In this document: positions 23,376 through 34,446 of the stretch, piece by piece
How positions within the stretch are numbered: the first letter of the stretch is position 1
Layout of the letters: each line of letters begins with the position of its first letter
NCBI GenBank assembly: GCA_038363925.1
Contig: JAQQWL010000003.1
Span: forward strand, 868,001-932,000
DNA from: Apiospora phragmitis
Lineage: Eukaryota; Ascomycota; Sordariomycetes; Amphisphaeriales; Apiosporaceae
Direction of reading: 5' to 3'
DNA length: 64,000 bases
The notes under the pieces: model-generated
What the model saw: only the letters and a program-made list of their open reading frames with translations
The model's database searches: none
What the model was told of the DNA's origin: nothing
Made by a program: the position numbers and the translations under genes

Positions 23376-24083
23376 GCTGGCGACAAGGTTAGCATTTCCG
23401 AGCAAGGGTACGACGTAGGATATATGTACTTGGCCTGTCTGCCGCGCTTATGGCATGTGGTCGATATATTGAAGGCTGGCCCTTTTGGAGGTGCGTGAAC
23501 CATGATCAGAGTTACACTGGAAGCAGCAGGGTACACTAAGCGCATCAAAAGAGTGTGCAGCTTGTGGCCACCAGGTTTGTTGGTTGTATGGCATAGATCG
23601 TTCAGCGGGTGGTCATCACGTCTGGTTTGTGCCATTATTCAATGCATTTGGATAGGCAGTCTCAATATCTGAGACACCATACCATAGTATTACTCGTATT
23701 AGAAACGTATCAAGTGGTGTCTGCATCGCGAGCAATTAGGTTTGTTGTTGCTGAAGATGGGATGAATAAGAGTTCCGATTTTGACGGGATCTCGTTTCCC
23801 GGATAACTAGTGGAAAGCAAGAAGGGGCCCGATGACCGGCTCAACTCATGCGAAACGAAAGAGTTAATACAATACAGCAGACGATGGAAATAATGCACGA
23901 GAGACCACCGATTCCGAAAGAGAAAAACTACCAACATTCAATTCCTCTCCCAGTTTCCGGTCAAGCTTCTTGATCTTATGAGGGACCTCAAGGTCGAAAT
24001 CTAAAGAAATCACCCCGAACGTCGTTTCAAGAGCATTATATCAGGGAATTCTACGAGCAGACTTCTCCTAACCTCTCGCGAAA
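23376..24083. other. Intergenic, acyltransferase promoter
   Basis: No coding signal of note; presumed 5' region of the downstream acyltransferase gene. Confidence 0.4.
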
Positions 24084-25482
24084 ATGGAGTCCGAAAGAGT
24101 CATCCCTCTGCATGACTTTGATACCATGCCGGTGTACCCCAATATGGTCCTCAGTCTCATGTTGAAATACGACAAAGTCCTCGACCCACTGGTCCTGCGG
24201 GACAGTCTGATCGAGCTGGTGAGCCGTGAGGGCTGGTGTAAGCTTGGATCGAGACTGAAGCGAAATGTACCGTATTTCCCTTGCAAGCTTCCACCTACTT
24301 CATTAAGCGTGTCTTGTCAGTAATAGGATGGCTTTGTCTAACCCCAGTATCAGGAGAATGGGAGGCTGTTGTACCATGTGCCGGCAGAGTTTGACGAGAG
24401 AGGACGCCGGCGATCACGTTTTCCCACGTCCCGTACGACATGAACGTGGAAGAACACCATCTCGGCTGCAAGATCCCAAGCCACCACCCGGACAAACCTA
24501 GCGTAGTGGCGGATCCCGCCACGTTTGACCCCTTGGCGCGCCGCGCCGACGCCCCGAAGGACCTGGAGGACTTCATCAAGCGCGACTTGCCCCAGCTGGA
24601 GCTGCACGTAGTCTCGTTTCGGAACGCCACCATCGTCAGCGTTCAGCTGCCTGCATCGCTCCTGGACGGGATGAGCTTAGGTGCCCAGGGGCTCTTCCGG
24701 GGGTGGATGCTGGTCCTCCAGGGGCGCCAGGACGAGATCCCGCCCGTGTGCGGCTTCGACCAGGACCTGCTGAAGGGCCTGGGCAAAGAGCCGACGGAGA
24801 AGCACAAGTGCCACCATTTGCGCATGGGTGTTCTCTCTATGCTTTGGTGGTTGTTTAAGCGCGCATTTCAGATGCTGTGGCACAGTGAAGAAGGACGAAT
24901 CGTCTGCATTCCGGGAGGGGTTTGTGCAGCAATTGCGGCAGTCCGCCTTAGACGAACTCGCCGCGCAGGCCGGAGGCAAAGGAGCGGGAGGAGCGGGAGG
25001 AGACGCAGCCAAGCCCTGGATCAGCGAAGGCGACGTGCTGGTGGCCTGGTGGACGCGCTACGCCACGCTGCACCTGCGGCACCGGCCCGACCAGACCATC
25101 AACGTGGGCAACGCGTACAACATCCGGCGCGTGCTGTCGGGCAACCTGCTGCCGGCGGGCCACGCCTACCTCTCGAACGCGTCGCTCGGCCTGTTCATGC
25201 TGCCCCAGGTGCGCGACGTCTTCGGGCGCCCACTGAGCTGGCTCGCGGCCCAGATGCGCCGCAGCATCGTCGAGACGGGTACGCGCGCCCAGATCGAGGC
25301 GCTCGTCGCCGAGGTCATGCCCGACTGGACGCGGCCCGCCACATTCCGCATGTACGGCGACCCGGGCATGCACATGGTCGTCTTCACCAACTGGACGCAG
25401 GCGCAGTTCTACCAGGTCGACCTCGCGCCGGCGGCGGCCGCGGTGGGCGACAAGAAGAAGGCTGTTGACCAGCCGGGGCAGG

Positions 25483-25516
<34 letters not shown>

Positions 25517-25694
25517 CGTCGTGCCCAGCTTCGTCAGCTACCGGATATCGAGCACGTTTTGGCCGATGCGAGACAGCTTTTGCATCATTGGGAAAGACTC
25601 CGCGGGAAGGTATTGGCTGGGTGGTGCTCTGCAGAAGGGCTTGTGGGCCAAGATTGACAGCGAGCTTCAACAAGGGAATGCCATTGGCGCTTGA
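24084..25694 (+). CDS. BAHD-type fungal acyltransferase lacking catalytic His
   Basis: Member of the fungal transferase family related to trichothecene 3-O-acetyltransferase-like and plant BAHD enzymes; acceptor unknown. Exon 1 (24084-24266) encodes MESERVIPLHDFDTMPVYPN and the typical DPLVLRDSLIELVSREGWCKLG. A short intron ending CTAACCCCAG leads to YQENGRLLYHVPAEFDER. The catalytic segment reads VQLPASLLDGMSLG where the family has an HxxxD motif, so Ala sits at the His position. Later family segments are GWMLVLQGRQDEIPPVCGFD, ISEGDVLVAWWTRYA and VVFTNWTQAQFYQVD. Frame changes occur near 24,395 (extra GA) and near 24,915 (G run before FVQQLRQ). A glutamine repeat precedes the last 60 residues. 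It may be catalytically dead or use other chemistry. Confidence 0.75.
25485..25514 (+). repeat. (CAG)10 microsatellite encoding polyglutamine
   Basis: Ten perfect CAG triplets in the acyltransferase reading frame, giving a poly-Gln run between the VDLAPAAAA segment and the C-terminal domain. Confidence 0.95.
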
Positions 25695-26170
25695 GGGATC
25701 GCATCAAGCCGTTGATTTATTGGATATCATAAAGGCTGGGACAGCGCCTCGCCGCCATCCATCCATTGGGCACTGGCTGTAATAAATTTTGCCGATTGCA
25801 CGTTCATTCGGTCTTGGTCCAAAGGACATATGTAGCATCTTCTCTATTCCTGGCAAGTGGGTAATCGAGAATCATCCGCCCTGCCGGTTCCCCGCTTCAG
25901 GCGATGCTAGTTCCTCCTAAACGGTTGCCAATGCCAAGATACTACTTAGTTCAATCCCAACACACAACATGTTTCTTTTTAATAATTCAGAACCGAGTAT
26001 CAGAGTATGCTTATATGATTACTTCCTTCAAATCTGAAATCTGTTCTGCCACCTGGAGGAAAGCTGCATCAGCGCGCAAGAAAGTTTGCTGCTGGAATGC
26101 ATGTTTCGATTGGCTTTCCTTGTCCCCGGAAACGGCTCGTCCCGGCTCCGCCAGGCAGAAAGAGGATCAT
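25695..26170. other. Intergenic, F-box gene promoter
   Basis: Short region between two plus-strand genes. The F-box reading frame is open upstream to an earlier ATG at 25904, so an N-terminal extension of 89 residues is possible. That extension has no domain and less typical codon use. Confidence 0.4.
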
Positions 26171-28260
26171 ATGCGCCCGCTATCCGGTCCCGTCATATCG
26201 ACTTCGGATGCTCTGAGTAGTCTACCAACCGAGATCCTTGGCCAAGTGGTTGGTGTCATCTATCATGAACACCCACGAAGCCTGGCAGCACTGGCACAAG
26301 TCAACAGGACGTGTTATGTTGCGACAATGGCTTGGACACTCAGAACCATCCGCTTCCAGGTCACAAAGCGGCAGCAGTTGCGGCGCGACGTGGACAACTT
26401 TCTCCACGTCGTCAAATACATACAGGGGGGAAGACACGTACGGTCGCTCGAAGTGAGAGGCTGGTTGGAACCAACAGTCGAGGGGACGAGAAAATTCCCA
26501 GCCGCCAGAGAGAACCCTTCTTACAGGGTCATATATGCTATGGCACCACCAGGGACGTTCTCGATGAACCTATGGACACAGACTTCGGGGTGGGATGGGC
26601 CTATCGAGGTATTGCCCGAGGAAGACAAAGCCTGGGAGCCTGTCGTTGACCTCCTCAAGGCGCTCCCGCACCTCAGGGACTTTGTATTTAACAGCGAGCA
26701 AAACCAATTCCCGCCTAGTTTACTCCAAGCCCTGCAGGAGCACCATCCGGCGTGTCGACTGCACCTTCCCCACTTCCGTTTCCGCAGCCTGCGAGAGGGA
26801 TCTGACAGACTCGCACGAAATGGCCATCGCCTGCTCGCCGCTATTGCACAGCCTCGGTGTCAAATGGCTGGAGCATGACTCCAAGGCAAATCAGGATTAC
26901 AACCTACAGGCCGTAATGCGCCTCGTCGCGGGCCTGGCCCCGAATCTGAAGCGCGTGAATCTGACGCATTGCCGTCCCATTACCGATCCAGCGCTCTTGA
27001 GGCCGAGACGCCCCGCAGGACCCTGGAAAGGGTTTAGCCCAGGATCATGGGGTCAAAGTGCGGGTACGGCAAGGCAGGCCTCCTTGCAATCTCTCAGTCT
27101 CTGCGGCATCGAACCGATCCGAGCAGCCGACCTGGCAGAGTGGCAACAGCTTACCGCTTTTGATAAACTGACCGATCTCAACCTCGGGCCTGGTCTAACT
27201 GGAGAAGCGCTCGAATGGGCCACTCTAAATGCCTCTTTTCCCAGCTTGACGCGTTTGGACATCAAGCTCGAGAGCATCGACGTAGACGAGGACAATCCTG
27301 ATTCTGAATCACCAGCATCGCCGTTCTTCGCCAATCTACACCCCCTCGAGTCGCTGCGGCTATATGGCCACATTGACACCGGAACGATCGGCAGCATCCT
27401 GCTGCAGCATGGCCCAACCCTGCGAAAGTTAATTTTGCATCCTTTCGGGGCCTGGAGCTGGAGACCTGGCAACAGGCATCATCCGGTAGATTGTGGTCTC
27501 GACCATATCCTGCAACTGCGTGATGCCTGCCCGCTCCTTGAAAAGTTGAGCTTGCCTATCAGGCGACAGAAGGGCGGGCCCGCCGAAGTCGAGATCTACC
27601 GCGCGCTCGGCAGCATACCGAGCCTCACCCATCTTACGCTCGACCTCAACTGCTCCAACCACCATGTCGCGCTAGGCGAAGGGCCTGGGCGCCGTTCGCG
27701 GACCCCTTCAAAGACCTGCGTTTCGATAGACACCAGGACTTCCCTTGACCGCCCCGTACGCAACGGCGACGTGTGGGAGAAGCTACTTAACTGCGCCGTG
27801 GATGAGGCGCTCGCACGCGCCATCTGGGACGTCGTGGCGGAGGGCAAGGATGGCCCGGCGCTGCGCTCGCTCTACCTCCGCCCGTGCGGCGGGGCCAACT
27901 TTGGCCAGGTCGGGCTCTGGGACATCCTCATAGACGCGGTGGGGCACCTGGAACGCTGCTATATGCTGGAGCGCAGCGTGCGCGACGAAGGTGCCTTGGC
28001 TGGCCGAACTGGGCAAGTGGCGGCGGCGCCCAGGGTGGTGGAACTAAACCGAAAGGTGAGGGAGGCGCGGGACGAGCGGTCGAGGGGAGAGCAAACGCTG
28101 CTTCCTTCGCACTTGGGCGCAAGAGCACCCCGATCAGCCGCCGCCGGAGGACGACAGTCACTTAGAGGAGGTGCTGCGGAGGATGTGGCCGGCGAAAGAG
28201 GGGAGCTACGATTGGAGGGACAATTGGGAAAGCTTGCCGCTTGAACTGGGCCAGAGCTGA
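26171..28260 (+). CDS. F-box protein with leucine-rich repeats, frame broken
   Basis: Likely substrate adaptor of an SCF ubiquitin ligase. The F-box is near the start: ALSSLPTEILGQVVGVIYHE followed by LAALAQVNRTCYVA. LRR-like segments follow, such as LKRVNLTHCRPITDPALL, FDKLTDLNLGPGLTGEAL, FPSLTRLDIKLESID, LESLRLYGHIDTG and PLLEKLSLPIRRQ. The frame shifts near 26,790 (CGAGAGGG). Two more shifts are needed around 27,690-27,760 (segments DPFKDLRFDRHQDFP and NGDVWEKLLNCAVDEAL). Another before 28,095 reaches the acidic C-terminus EDDSHLEEVLRRMWP and DWRDNWESLPLELGQS-stop. All segments keep GC-rich third positions. A total length near 690 residues fits fungal F-box/LRR proteins. Confidence 0.75.
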
Positions 28261-28474
28261 GTTCGCTTTACCAAGGTAAATTAAAGCATCTGACAAACAT
28301 CTGCTGAGGTCTATTTTAACTTTGACTAAACGTTGTTAGGTATTCATGTCTACGTGTCTCTCGTTGTTGATGACAAGCTTGATTCTCTTTGCCCATAATG
28401 CGTCTCATTCACCTTGAATGCTCCTGTTCTCACCCCTGATACGACATCTGGCAGCCCATGACGTGTCAACTGTA

Positions 28475-29319
28475 TCAGTTGGTCGTAAGGAGCCCTCGAA
28501 AGATCTGCACCCCTCCGACGGGGCTCTGGACGTAGCGGCGGAACTCGATCTGGGTCCCGGGGTCGCAGCGGGGCCGCCTCACTTGGCATGCGGATGGCGG
28601 CTTTGATGCGGTCCCGGATCGCGCCGCTCTGCTCGCCAGAGGGCATGGTGGACACGGACAGGGGAGTGGAGGGGTCGGTGGAAGGGTCTAGGAACTCATT
28701 TTTGAGGATGCAGCACGAGCTCGAGCTCGAATAGAACAGGAAGTGGTCGTACTTCAGGCTGATGGGAATCTCTCCGAATATGCGGACGAGCCTTTCCTTG
28801 CGGGGGTCGACCTTCGGCAGCGGCTCGACGGTTCTCCCATGGTATAATCGCGGCTGGGACCAGTCGTCAACGGCTGGGTTTTGGTCGGCGAAGTCGCCTG
28901 GCCTGTATCTGGCGCGAGCGGTTGTGTTGTCGGTGTAGGAGTAGACGGGTAGGCGGCGCGGAAACAAGGTGTTGGCGACGGCGTGGCTCTCGCTGTTGGC
29001 GTGGAATACTGGACGGAAGAGCTGCTGGTGCTCCCTGGTGAGGAGGACGCGGGAAGGCTCGCAGTCGAACACCAGGCTGCGATAACCGTATTCCTCAAAT
29101 ACGGCTTCCTCCCACTATAGTAGTGTTACACGCGAGTCAATCAGTCTGTCCACCGCGTTGATGCTCCGCTACCCAATCGAACAGGAGGGAGATCCGACTT
29201 TCATCGCTTTGGGGAGCCATCATGACCACGTGAGGGTTGGGTAGGGCTTTGCTTACTATTTGCAGCCGGAGCTCGTATGGCAAGTCGGGGAAACGCGAGA
29301 ACTAGGCGGCGGCCGACAT
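28475..29319 (-). CDS. 2EXR-domain protein, start disrupted
   Basis: The fungal 2EXR domain has no assigned biochemical role. Its hallmark is visible at 29,293-29,215: FPDLPYELRLQIVSKALPNP followed by HVVMMAPQ. The second block is LFRPVFHANSESHAVA. Between them a probable intron lies near 29,100-29,160. The only near ATG in this frame (29319) is followed after five codons by a TAG, so the annotated start is uncertain: a nonsense change, an indel or an upstream exon. The end requires one frame change near 28,560 to reach EFRRYVQSPVGGVQIFRGLL and stop. It is convergent with the F-box gene. Confidence 0.55.
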
Positions 29320-29939
29320 ATTGGACATGTGTGTTCATCTGCAGCGAATGTAAAGTATGGAGCAAAGGTGGCTACATTATGTATCGGGTAGAAAGATGGG
29401 AGAATAACTCTGTATTTAGGTTCAGTAATGCGCTGGTTACTTCTGGTTGGAGAGCATGTTTAGAAAGATGGATACTTAAGGTATGTAGTAGTGACGCTCT
29501 TTTAATAGGAGTGTGGGCTTCATCGGAGAAACTTTTCGTAATGACCATACTTATGCAAAGCGGAGTCATTGCTGTCATTCGATGAAATAAAATCTGCTGG
29601 TTTTTCATTTTAGTGGTCATGACTTTCATTTGAAACCATAGAGCAAGCTATCACGCACCACGAGAGTCCCCCCTTTTAGCAATGGTCGACTCGTCGACGC
29701 TTGGGGGGAGGCGTAGCGTCGCGCCACTCGCCTCTATGAAACGGTATTTCAAAGGGACAACGGAGGAGACGATGTATTGGATAGAGGCAGAGAGACCTGT
29801 CAAATGTCAGCAGACAAAAGCCCCCTGTAGCAAGCATTACCTCTTCAGTATCCTCGACTTGCTCTTCCTGTATACGCAACAGCACGATCATTCTGATCAG
29901 GTTGCCGAGGTGGAACAGCTCCATGGCTACGCCGGCGGA
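29320..29939. other. Intergenic with possible decayed coding tail
   Basis: AT-rich and without clear genes. The minus-strand frame that begins with the aldehyde dehydrogenase-like peptide continues to 29676 but loses any family likeness. Confidence 0.4.
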
Positions 29940-30050
29940 GGCTTGCCGGCCTCCCTCCCCAGCAGCGGGCACCTCGGCCAGGGGCCGACCGGTGCTGGAG
30001 TCGACGGCCCGGCGGGTCTCCGCCGTGGTGGTGAGCTTGTTATTATGCAT
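29940..30050 (-). pseudogene. Aldehyde dehydrogenase 5' fragment (relic)
   Basis: The minus strand encodes NNKLTTTAETRRAVDSSTGR then PLAEVPAAGEG. This resembles the extreme N-terminus of fungal NAD-dependent aldehyde dehydrogenases (INNK..TTAETR..I.P.TG.PL.EVP). No catalytic Cys, Glu or Rossmann region follows; the downstream frame is unrelated. A truncated remnant next to a short-chain dehydrogenase is the simplest reading. The match is short, so confidence is modest. Confidence 0.4.
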
Positions 30051-30215
30051 TCCGAGTACAACAACCCTTAATAGTGGTCACATCAAGGGATGATATGTCA
30101 TATTGTCTCATTGCACCTAATATCCAAAACAACACGAGATAGCGTTGATCCATTCGGACTATTGCATCCACATATGAAAGTACCTGTTCCATCCAAGGCT
30201 CCAGTCTGTAACCAC

Positions 30216-31235
30216 CTAGTAGAATATCGATTTGCCACTAAGCTGGGTCTTGCAGGAAAGACTCATTCCACCGTCCATGATTACACCAGTCCCAGTGGTG
30301 AAACTGGATCGTGGGCTGCATAGATACACGGCCGTGTCAGCAACCTCTTCCGGTCGGCAGAGACGACCCATTGGTATGCCCGAAAGGGTGATTCGGCTAG
30401 CCCGGGACTACTTCCATGGCTCGCTGGACCATCGGGGTATCAGTCCACGTTGGACATACACAATTAACTCGAATCCCATGCTCTATATTATCAATGGCTT
30501 TGAAGAGATTAGCGTGGAAATATGCTATCGGGGTGGTATATGAGAATGACGTACCTGCGGTCTTGGTAATGCCCAATACAGCATGCTTGGAGGTAGTATA
30601 TTGCATCATACATGGAACCGAGATGTAGGAAGACACGGAAGCAAGGTTTACAATGACTCCGCGGCTTAGGCCTCGCTCCGGATGCTTCTGATGGACGGGC
30701 TTAGGGTCTTGCGATTTCATAGCAGCTGAGATTAGACTGGTCACGAGGAAGGTTCCGTGAACATTGACCTCAAGGAGGTGCTTAAAGTCTGAGAAATTGG
30801 CCGCTGCAATGGGGCCAAATGTTCCTCCGGGTATCTTGGGGTTGATTCGTTAGAAAAAGAAACGCGTAATCTAGTTTTGATTGAGGATAGAATTACCCCG
30901 GCACAATGTACGGAATAATCGACGCGACCGAATAGGCTGATCATGTGGGAGATAGCGCGCTTAACGGACTCCTCCTGGGCGACGTCCAAGTGAATAGCCT
31001 CGGCGCGGAACTCAGAATGGGTGGCGATGGCCTTGATTGCCTCTGCGGTCTCTTTGGCGCCGTCCAGGTTGAGATCGGCAACCAAGACGCCGCTTACCCC
31101 TTCCTCGGCCAAGGCATAGCAGCTGGCCTTACCAATGCCGCTTGCTGCAGCTCTTCGTTAGTCCAATAGAGCCCCAAGATGGTGGCAATCAACTTACCCC
31201 CGCCTGTAACGGAAAGCGTATCCAGTGACATCCAT
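30216..31235 (-). CDS. Short-chain dehydrogenase/reductase (SDR), frame broken
   Basis: NAD(P)-dependent oxidoreductase of the classical SDR family; substrate unknown. It starts MDVTGYAF; the cofactor loop TGGGSGIGKAS is split by a GTAAGT intron, with one extra C just before VTG. Landmarks are VLVADLNLDGAKE, LDVAQEESVKRAI, DYSVHCAG (intron follows), LLEVNVHGTFLVT, and the catalytic tetrad region NLASVSSYISVPCMMQYTTSKHA with Ser, YTTSK Tyr and Lys. After KTA a GTACGT intron leads to GIRVNCVCPTWTDTPMV. The frame then shifts twice near 30,390-30,410 before MGRLCRPEEVADTAVYLCSP and TGVIMDGGMSLS. Length and order are normal for the family, so the breaks may be technical. An MFS relic lies divergently upstream. 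Confidence 0.8.
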
Positions 31236-31528
31236 GATGGTGGTGATGGTAGCTGCGATGCTTGCTTGAATTCCTTGCTGTGTTCAGACCCCGACTGCAA
31301 GAAAGACGAAACTACCGAGCTTGCCCAAAGTGAAGAAGGGGATGAGAAGATAATGCTCGTGTCACCCGAGGAAGTGGGCAGCCTTAAATGGCTAGATGTG
31401 AAAGTTCGACTTGATAGGACCCAGTTGGTTGGTGATCAATGCGAATTTGCTCCCTTGCATACGTGGTGTAACGCTGTGTTAACCCCAACCATCCCTTACT
31501 TGGCAGACGCTAACACCTCTGTTCTAAA

Positions 31529-32367
31529 ATAGGATGTTTGGTAACCTTTGCCAAACTAAGTGACTTCTTTGGTCGAAAACACATGTGCATATCTGCTTTC
31601 TTCATCTTCGCAGCGTTTTCGCATGCATGTGGTGGCGCTCAAACCATGTTTCAACGGTAAGTTAGATGCATAGCAAGTTACTAAGACCAGAAGCTAGATC
31701 CTGCCATGTTTCTATCGTATTAAAGAATATGTTCCAGGGCATTGGAGGCTCAGGGATATACGGGCTCGCAACCATCATGCTTTACGATCTGGTACCGCCA
31801 CCTAAGTTCCCCCTTTACACCACCTTTCCGATGATACTATTTGTGACTGCACTTGTTTTGGGACCTGTTCTTGTTGGCCTCATCACTAACAGAGGTTCTT
31901 AGAGATGGGGTTTTCTATTTAAGTAAGGAATGGTTGCTATTTCATATTCAGTCCAAGGTTCTGACAAATACTCAACCTGCCCCGGTTAGAATACTCCCCA
32001 CCACACTCTTCCTCGATTTAAGGTGCCAACTCGAATCAGTTGCGACCCATGAATCACGACGGGCGAAGTATTTCGGTCTTATGTAACCAGGCTAAATCGA
32101 ATGCTTCTAACATTTCAAGCTATGTGTCTTCTCAATCAAGATTACTCGTTAATGAACCCTGGTATGCTGATGGCTGCTTGTCCGCGGATCCTCCCAGGGG
32201 CGGTTCAATTTCTGGTCTGCTCACATATTTCTGGTGGGTTTTATGCCGCTCTCTATTTGGTGTTCTATAGAGATCGAGATGTTCCGGGTGGAAATTTCTA
32301 TACTGCTGGGCTTATATTTATCATTGCGTTTGCCCCATGGCATAGTGAGGCAGAGACGATGCCTTAG
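31529..32367 (+). pseudogene. MFS multidrug transporter, decayed
   Basis: Recognisable blocks of a 14-spanner type major facilitator: GCLVTFAKLSDFFGRKHMCI then a GTAAGT intron, next NMFQGIGGSGIYGLATIMLY and LVLGPVLVGLITNRGS. At the position where the family has a Trp after the ITNRG motif there is an in-frame TAG, followed by RWGFLF. A TGG to TAG change in a CpA context on the other strand is what RIP produces. Beyond 31,950 only hydrophobic frames without clear family blocks remain (about 32,101-32,367). The N-terminal membrane spans are not identifiable. Unlike most frame breaks in the window this is a nonsense substitution plus loss of both ends, so true pseudogene status is likely. Confidence 0.65.
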
Positions 32368-32882
32368 CGACGACACGGGACCAGACTGGCCATCCTGAGC
32401 CAGGTAGCTCGAAGGTATAGAGTGACCGGTACTCGGATGGAGATCATGGGTAATGTTGTGAAGTGGGCGGTCATGTTGGCTCATCATGGTCTCCTACAGA
32501 TCTTCTATGGTCTAAAACTAGTCTCTAATAATAGTATTCGATTACTATATGAAATACCCATGCGGACCAACTGCCTAACATCCCCACAGTCGATGCATGC
32601 TTGACTTACAAGGTGCATGTGGCTTAGGCGTTGCCTAGACCAAGAAACCAATAAGAAGAGTGGCAGTATGATCCCAATCCCTGTTCACCTTGCATATATA
32701 GGTTGTAGCCGCCCACCTAGCCCGCTTTTATATACCTTAGACCACCCCATCTTTTGCTGGCTGCCAACCCTCCTCGTCTCTCATTACCCCCTTATCACTT
32801 TGATCACAGAGACTAGTCACCACCGCCTCTACTACGGAGGAGTAGAGAAGCCCCCCGACATCATCCAATCAGCTGCGAAGTA
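32368..32882. other. Intergenic
   Basis: No coding signal; contains TATATA-type sequence near 32,695-32,735 that could belong to the promoter of the downstream membrane protein gene. Confidence 0.35.
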
Positions 32883-33700
32883 ATGGCATCCAACTCGGAA
32901 GACAAAGCAACGACAGCTCCTCAAGGTATGCCATTCCCCAAAGCACCCTCCCGTGCCGAGCCCTGACGGTCCCAATGGTCTGATTGATTGATTTGCGTTT
33001 GACAGGCCGGGCCGCCCCGGATTACTCACGTCGACGGCCCTGATCAGAAACCAAGCGTCTTGTTGGATCACGTCTTGCTGTTTCATATGGTATACATACC
33101 GTGGGTGGCCTACAATATTTACTGCAAAATGGATGGCTGGGGCAGTATCGACTGGACAGACGCGTTCATGCTTTTGCTTGCGCCTCCAGCGGCGGCCATG
33201 TTGGCCTCAGTTGGGCCCAAGATTATATATCAGGATATCAACAGGTTACGGGAATTGAACTTGGTTAGCTATTGGCAAACACGTAGACATTTAATACTTG
33301 TCCAAGAGAAAGGAATCATCATGTTGGGCCAGAAGATAGTGTGCCTAGGTAAGCGGAGACGACGGCGGCGTGTCTTGGACCAAGAGGGCCGAGGACGCCT
33401 TCTCTTGCAGCATGGGAGCCGAGGTCCGACACATCGGCACGTGGAACGGCAGCCCCGTCTTCGTGTACGGGCTGATGAAGAGGTCCAACGATGACTTCAG
33501 TCGCAGCGAGCACGGCCACAAAGTCTTCGGCATACGCCGTGCCGGGCTTCGGCCGGGACTGCCACTTCGCATGGAAGGAGTCCGCGATCTCCATGATGAC
33601 GCTCGAGGGCGCATTGGAGGCGGATGGTACGTGCAACACCGACTTCCTGGATGAGGACAAGCTGTGGGTCCCGGACCATGACGGTCTGCAGAAATCATGA
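32883..33700 (+). CDS. Hypothetical membrane protein, frame broken
   Basis: Not recognised. It starts MASNSEDKATTAPQ and a GTATGC intron ends TTTGACAG near 33,004. The next segment has two likely membrane spans, LFHMVYIPWVAYNIY and AFMLLLAPPAAAMLASVG. After a less clear stretch (33,290-33,380, possible intron) comes a GC3-rich coding stretch AEVRHIGTWNGSPVFVYGL with SNDDFSRSEHGHKVF. One extra base near 33,530 precedes AYAVPGFGRDCHFAWKESA and the end DHDGLQKS-stop. Strong third-position GC on this strand shows the plus strand is the coding one. At least two frame adjustments are needed. Confidence 0.5.
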
Positions 33701-34446
33701 GAGAAAGGAATTCCATTTTGTCGGAAGACAAGAACAATATCTAATGTTTTGTTTCTTTTGCTTTAATTCAATGCCGAGGCAACCCAGCTGGAGCTACCGT
33801 CCCACAAAGACCAGAACAGGTAGAACAAATGATTATCCCTTATTACCCGTGATACCGTAATTTGCACAATTAATGTGAGTTGCCAGCTCGATTGGAAGAT
33901 TTGCTGCAATAGGCGAATCGAACAAGACAAGCTTAAACGACAAGTTGGAAGAAAAGAGACGAGGTGAAGCATATCTTCTTATTAGGAAACGATGGCATGC
34001 ACTAACCACGATGAATTGAGCAGACTGAATTACTATGCTGACGCTGACCGCTTCGTTACTCGGGCATATAAGGGTTTGCTCAGGTGACCACACTTCACAC
34101 CTGTGGAGTTGCAAGTAGGAAATTCGGAGGCAAAGTAGCTGGCAGTAGGACAGCTGTCTGGCAATTGGAAGATCGGAAAAAGCATAGCTGAGTTCATATT
34201 GAAGCTGGACCAAAATGTGAACCTGACCTGGCGAGATTGTGAGCAGACCGTGTTGCAGCCTCTTGCGCTCTTTCCTTCATGTTTGGGACAATTGAATTTA
34301 ACGTGATAGTAGGCAACCTCCACTTAAGTAACAAACGAACCACCACTTCGTTCCTTGTTTGGCCCTTAACCAATCTATCTTTGCCACACACATCACAGTC
34401 AACGTAGTCACATGCTTTTATTTATGGTCTACTTTCCTCGCCAGTC
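33701..34446. other. Intergenic
   Basis: Moderately AT-rich, minus-strand open frames of 65-126 codons overlap each other without recognisable content. Presumed 3' flank of the membrane protein gene and promoter of the next gene. Confidence 0.35.

Noticed and set aside
24948..25673. 241-codon minus-strand open frame
   Set aside because: Antisense shadow of the acyltransferase, which has clear family motifs on the plus strand.
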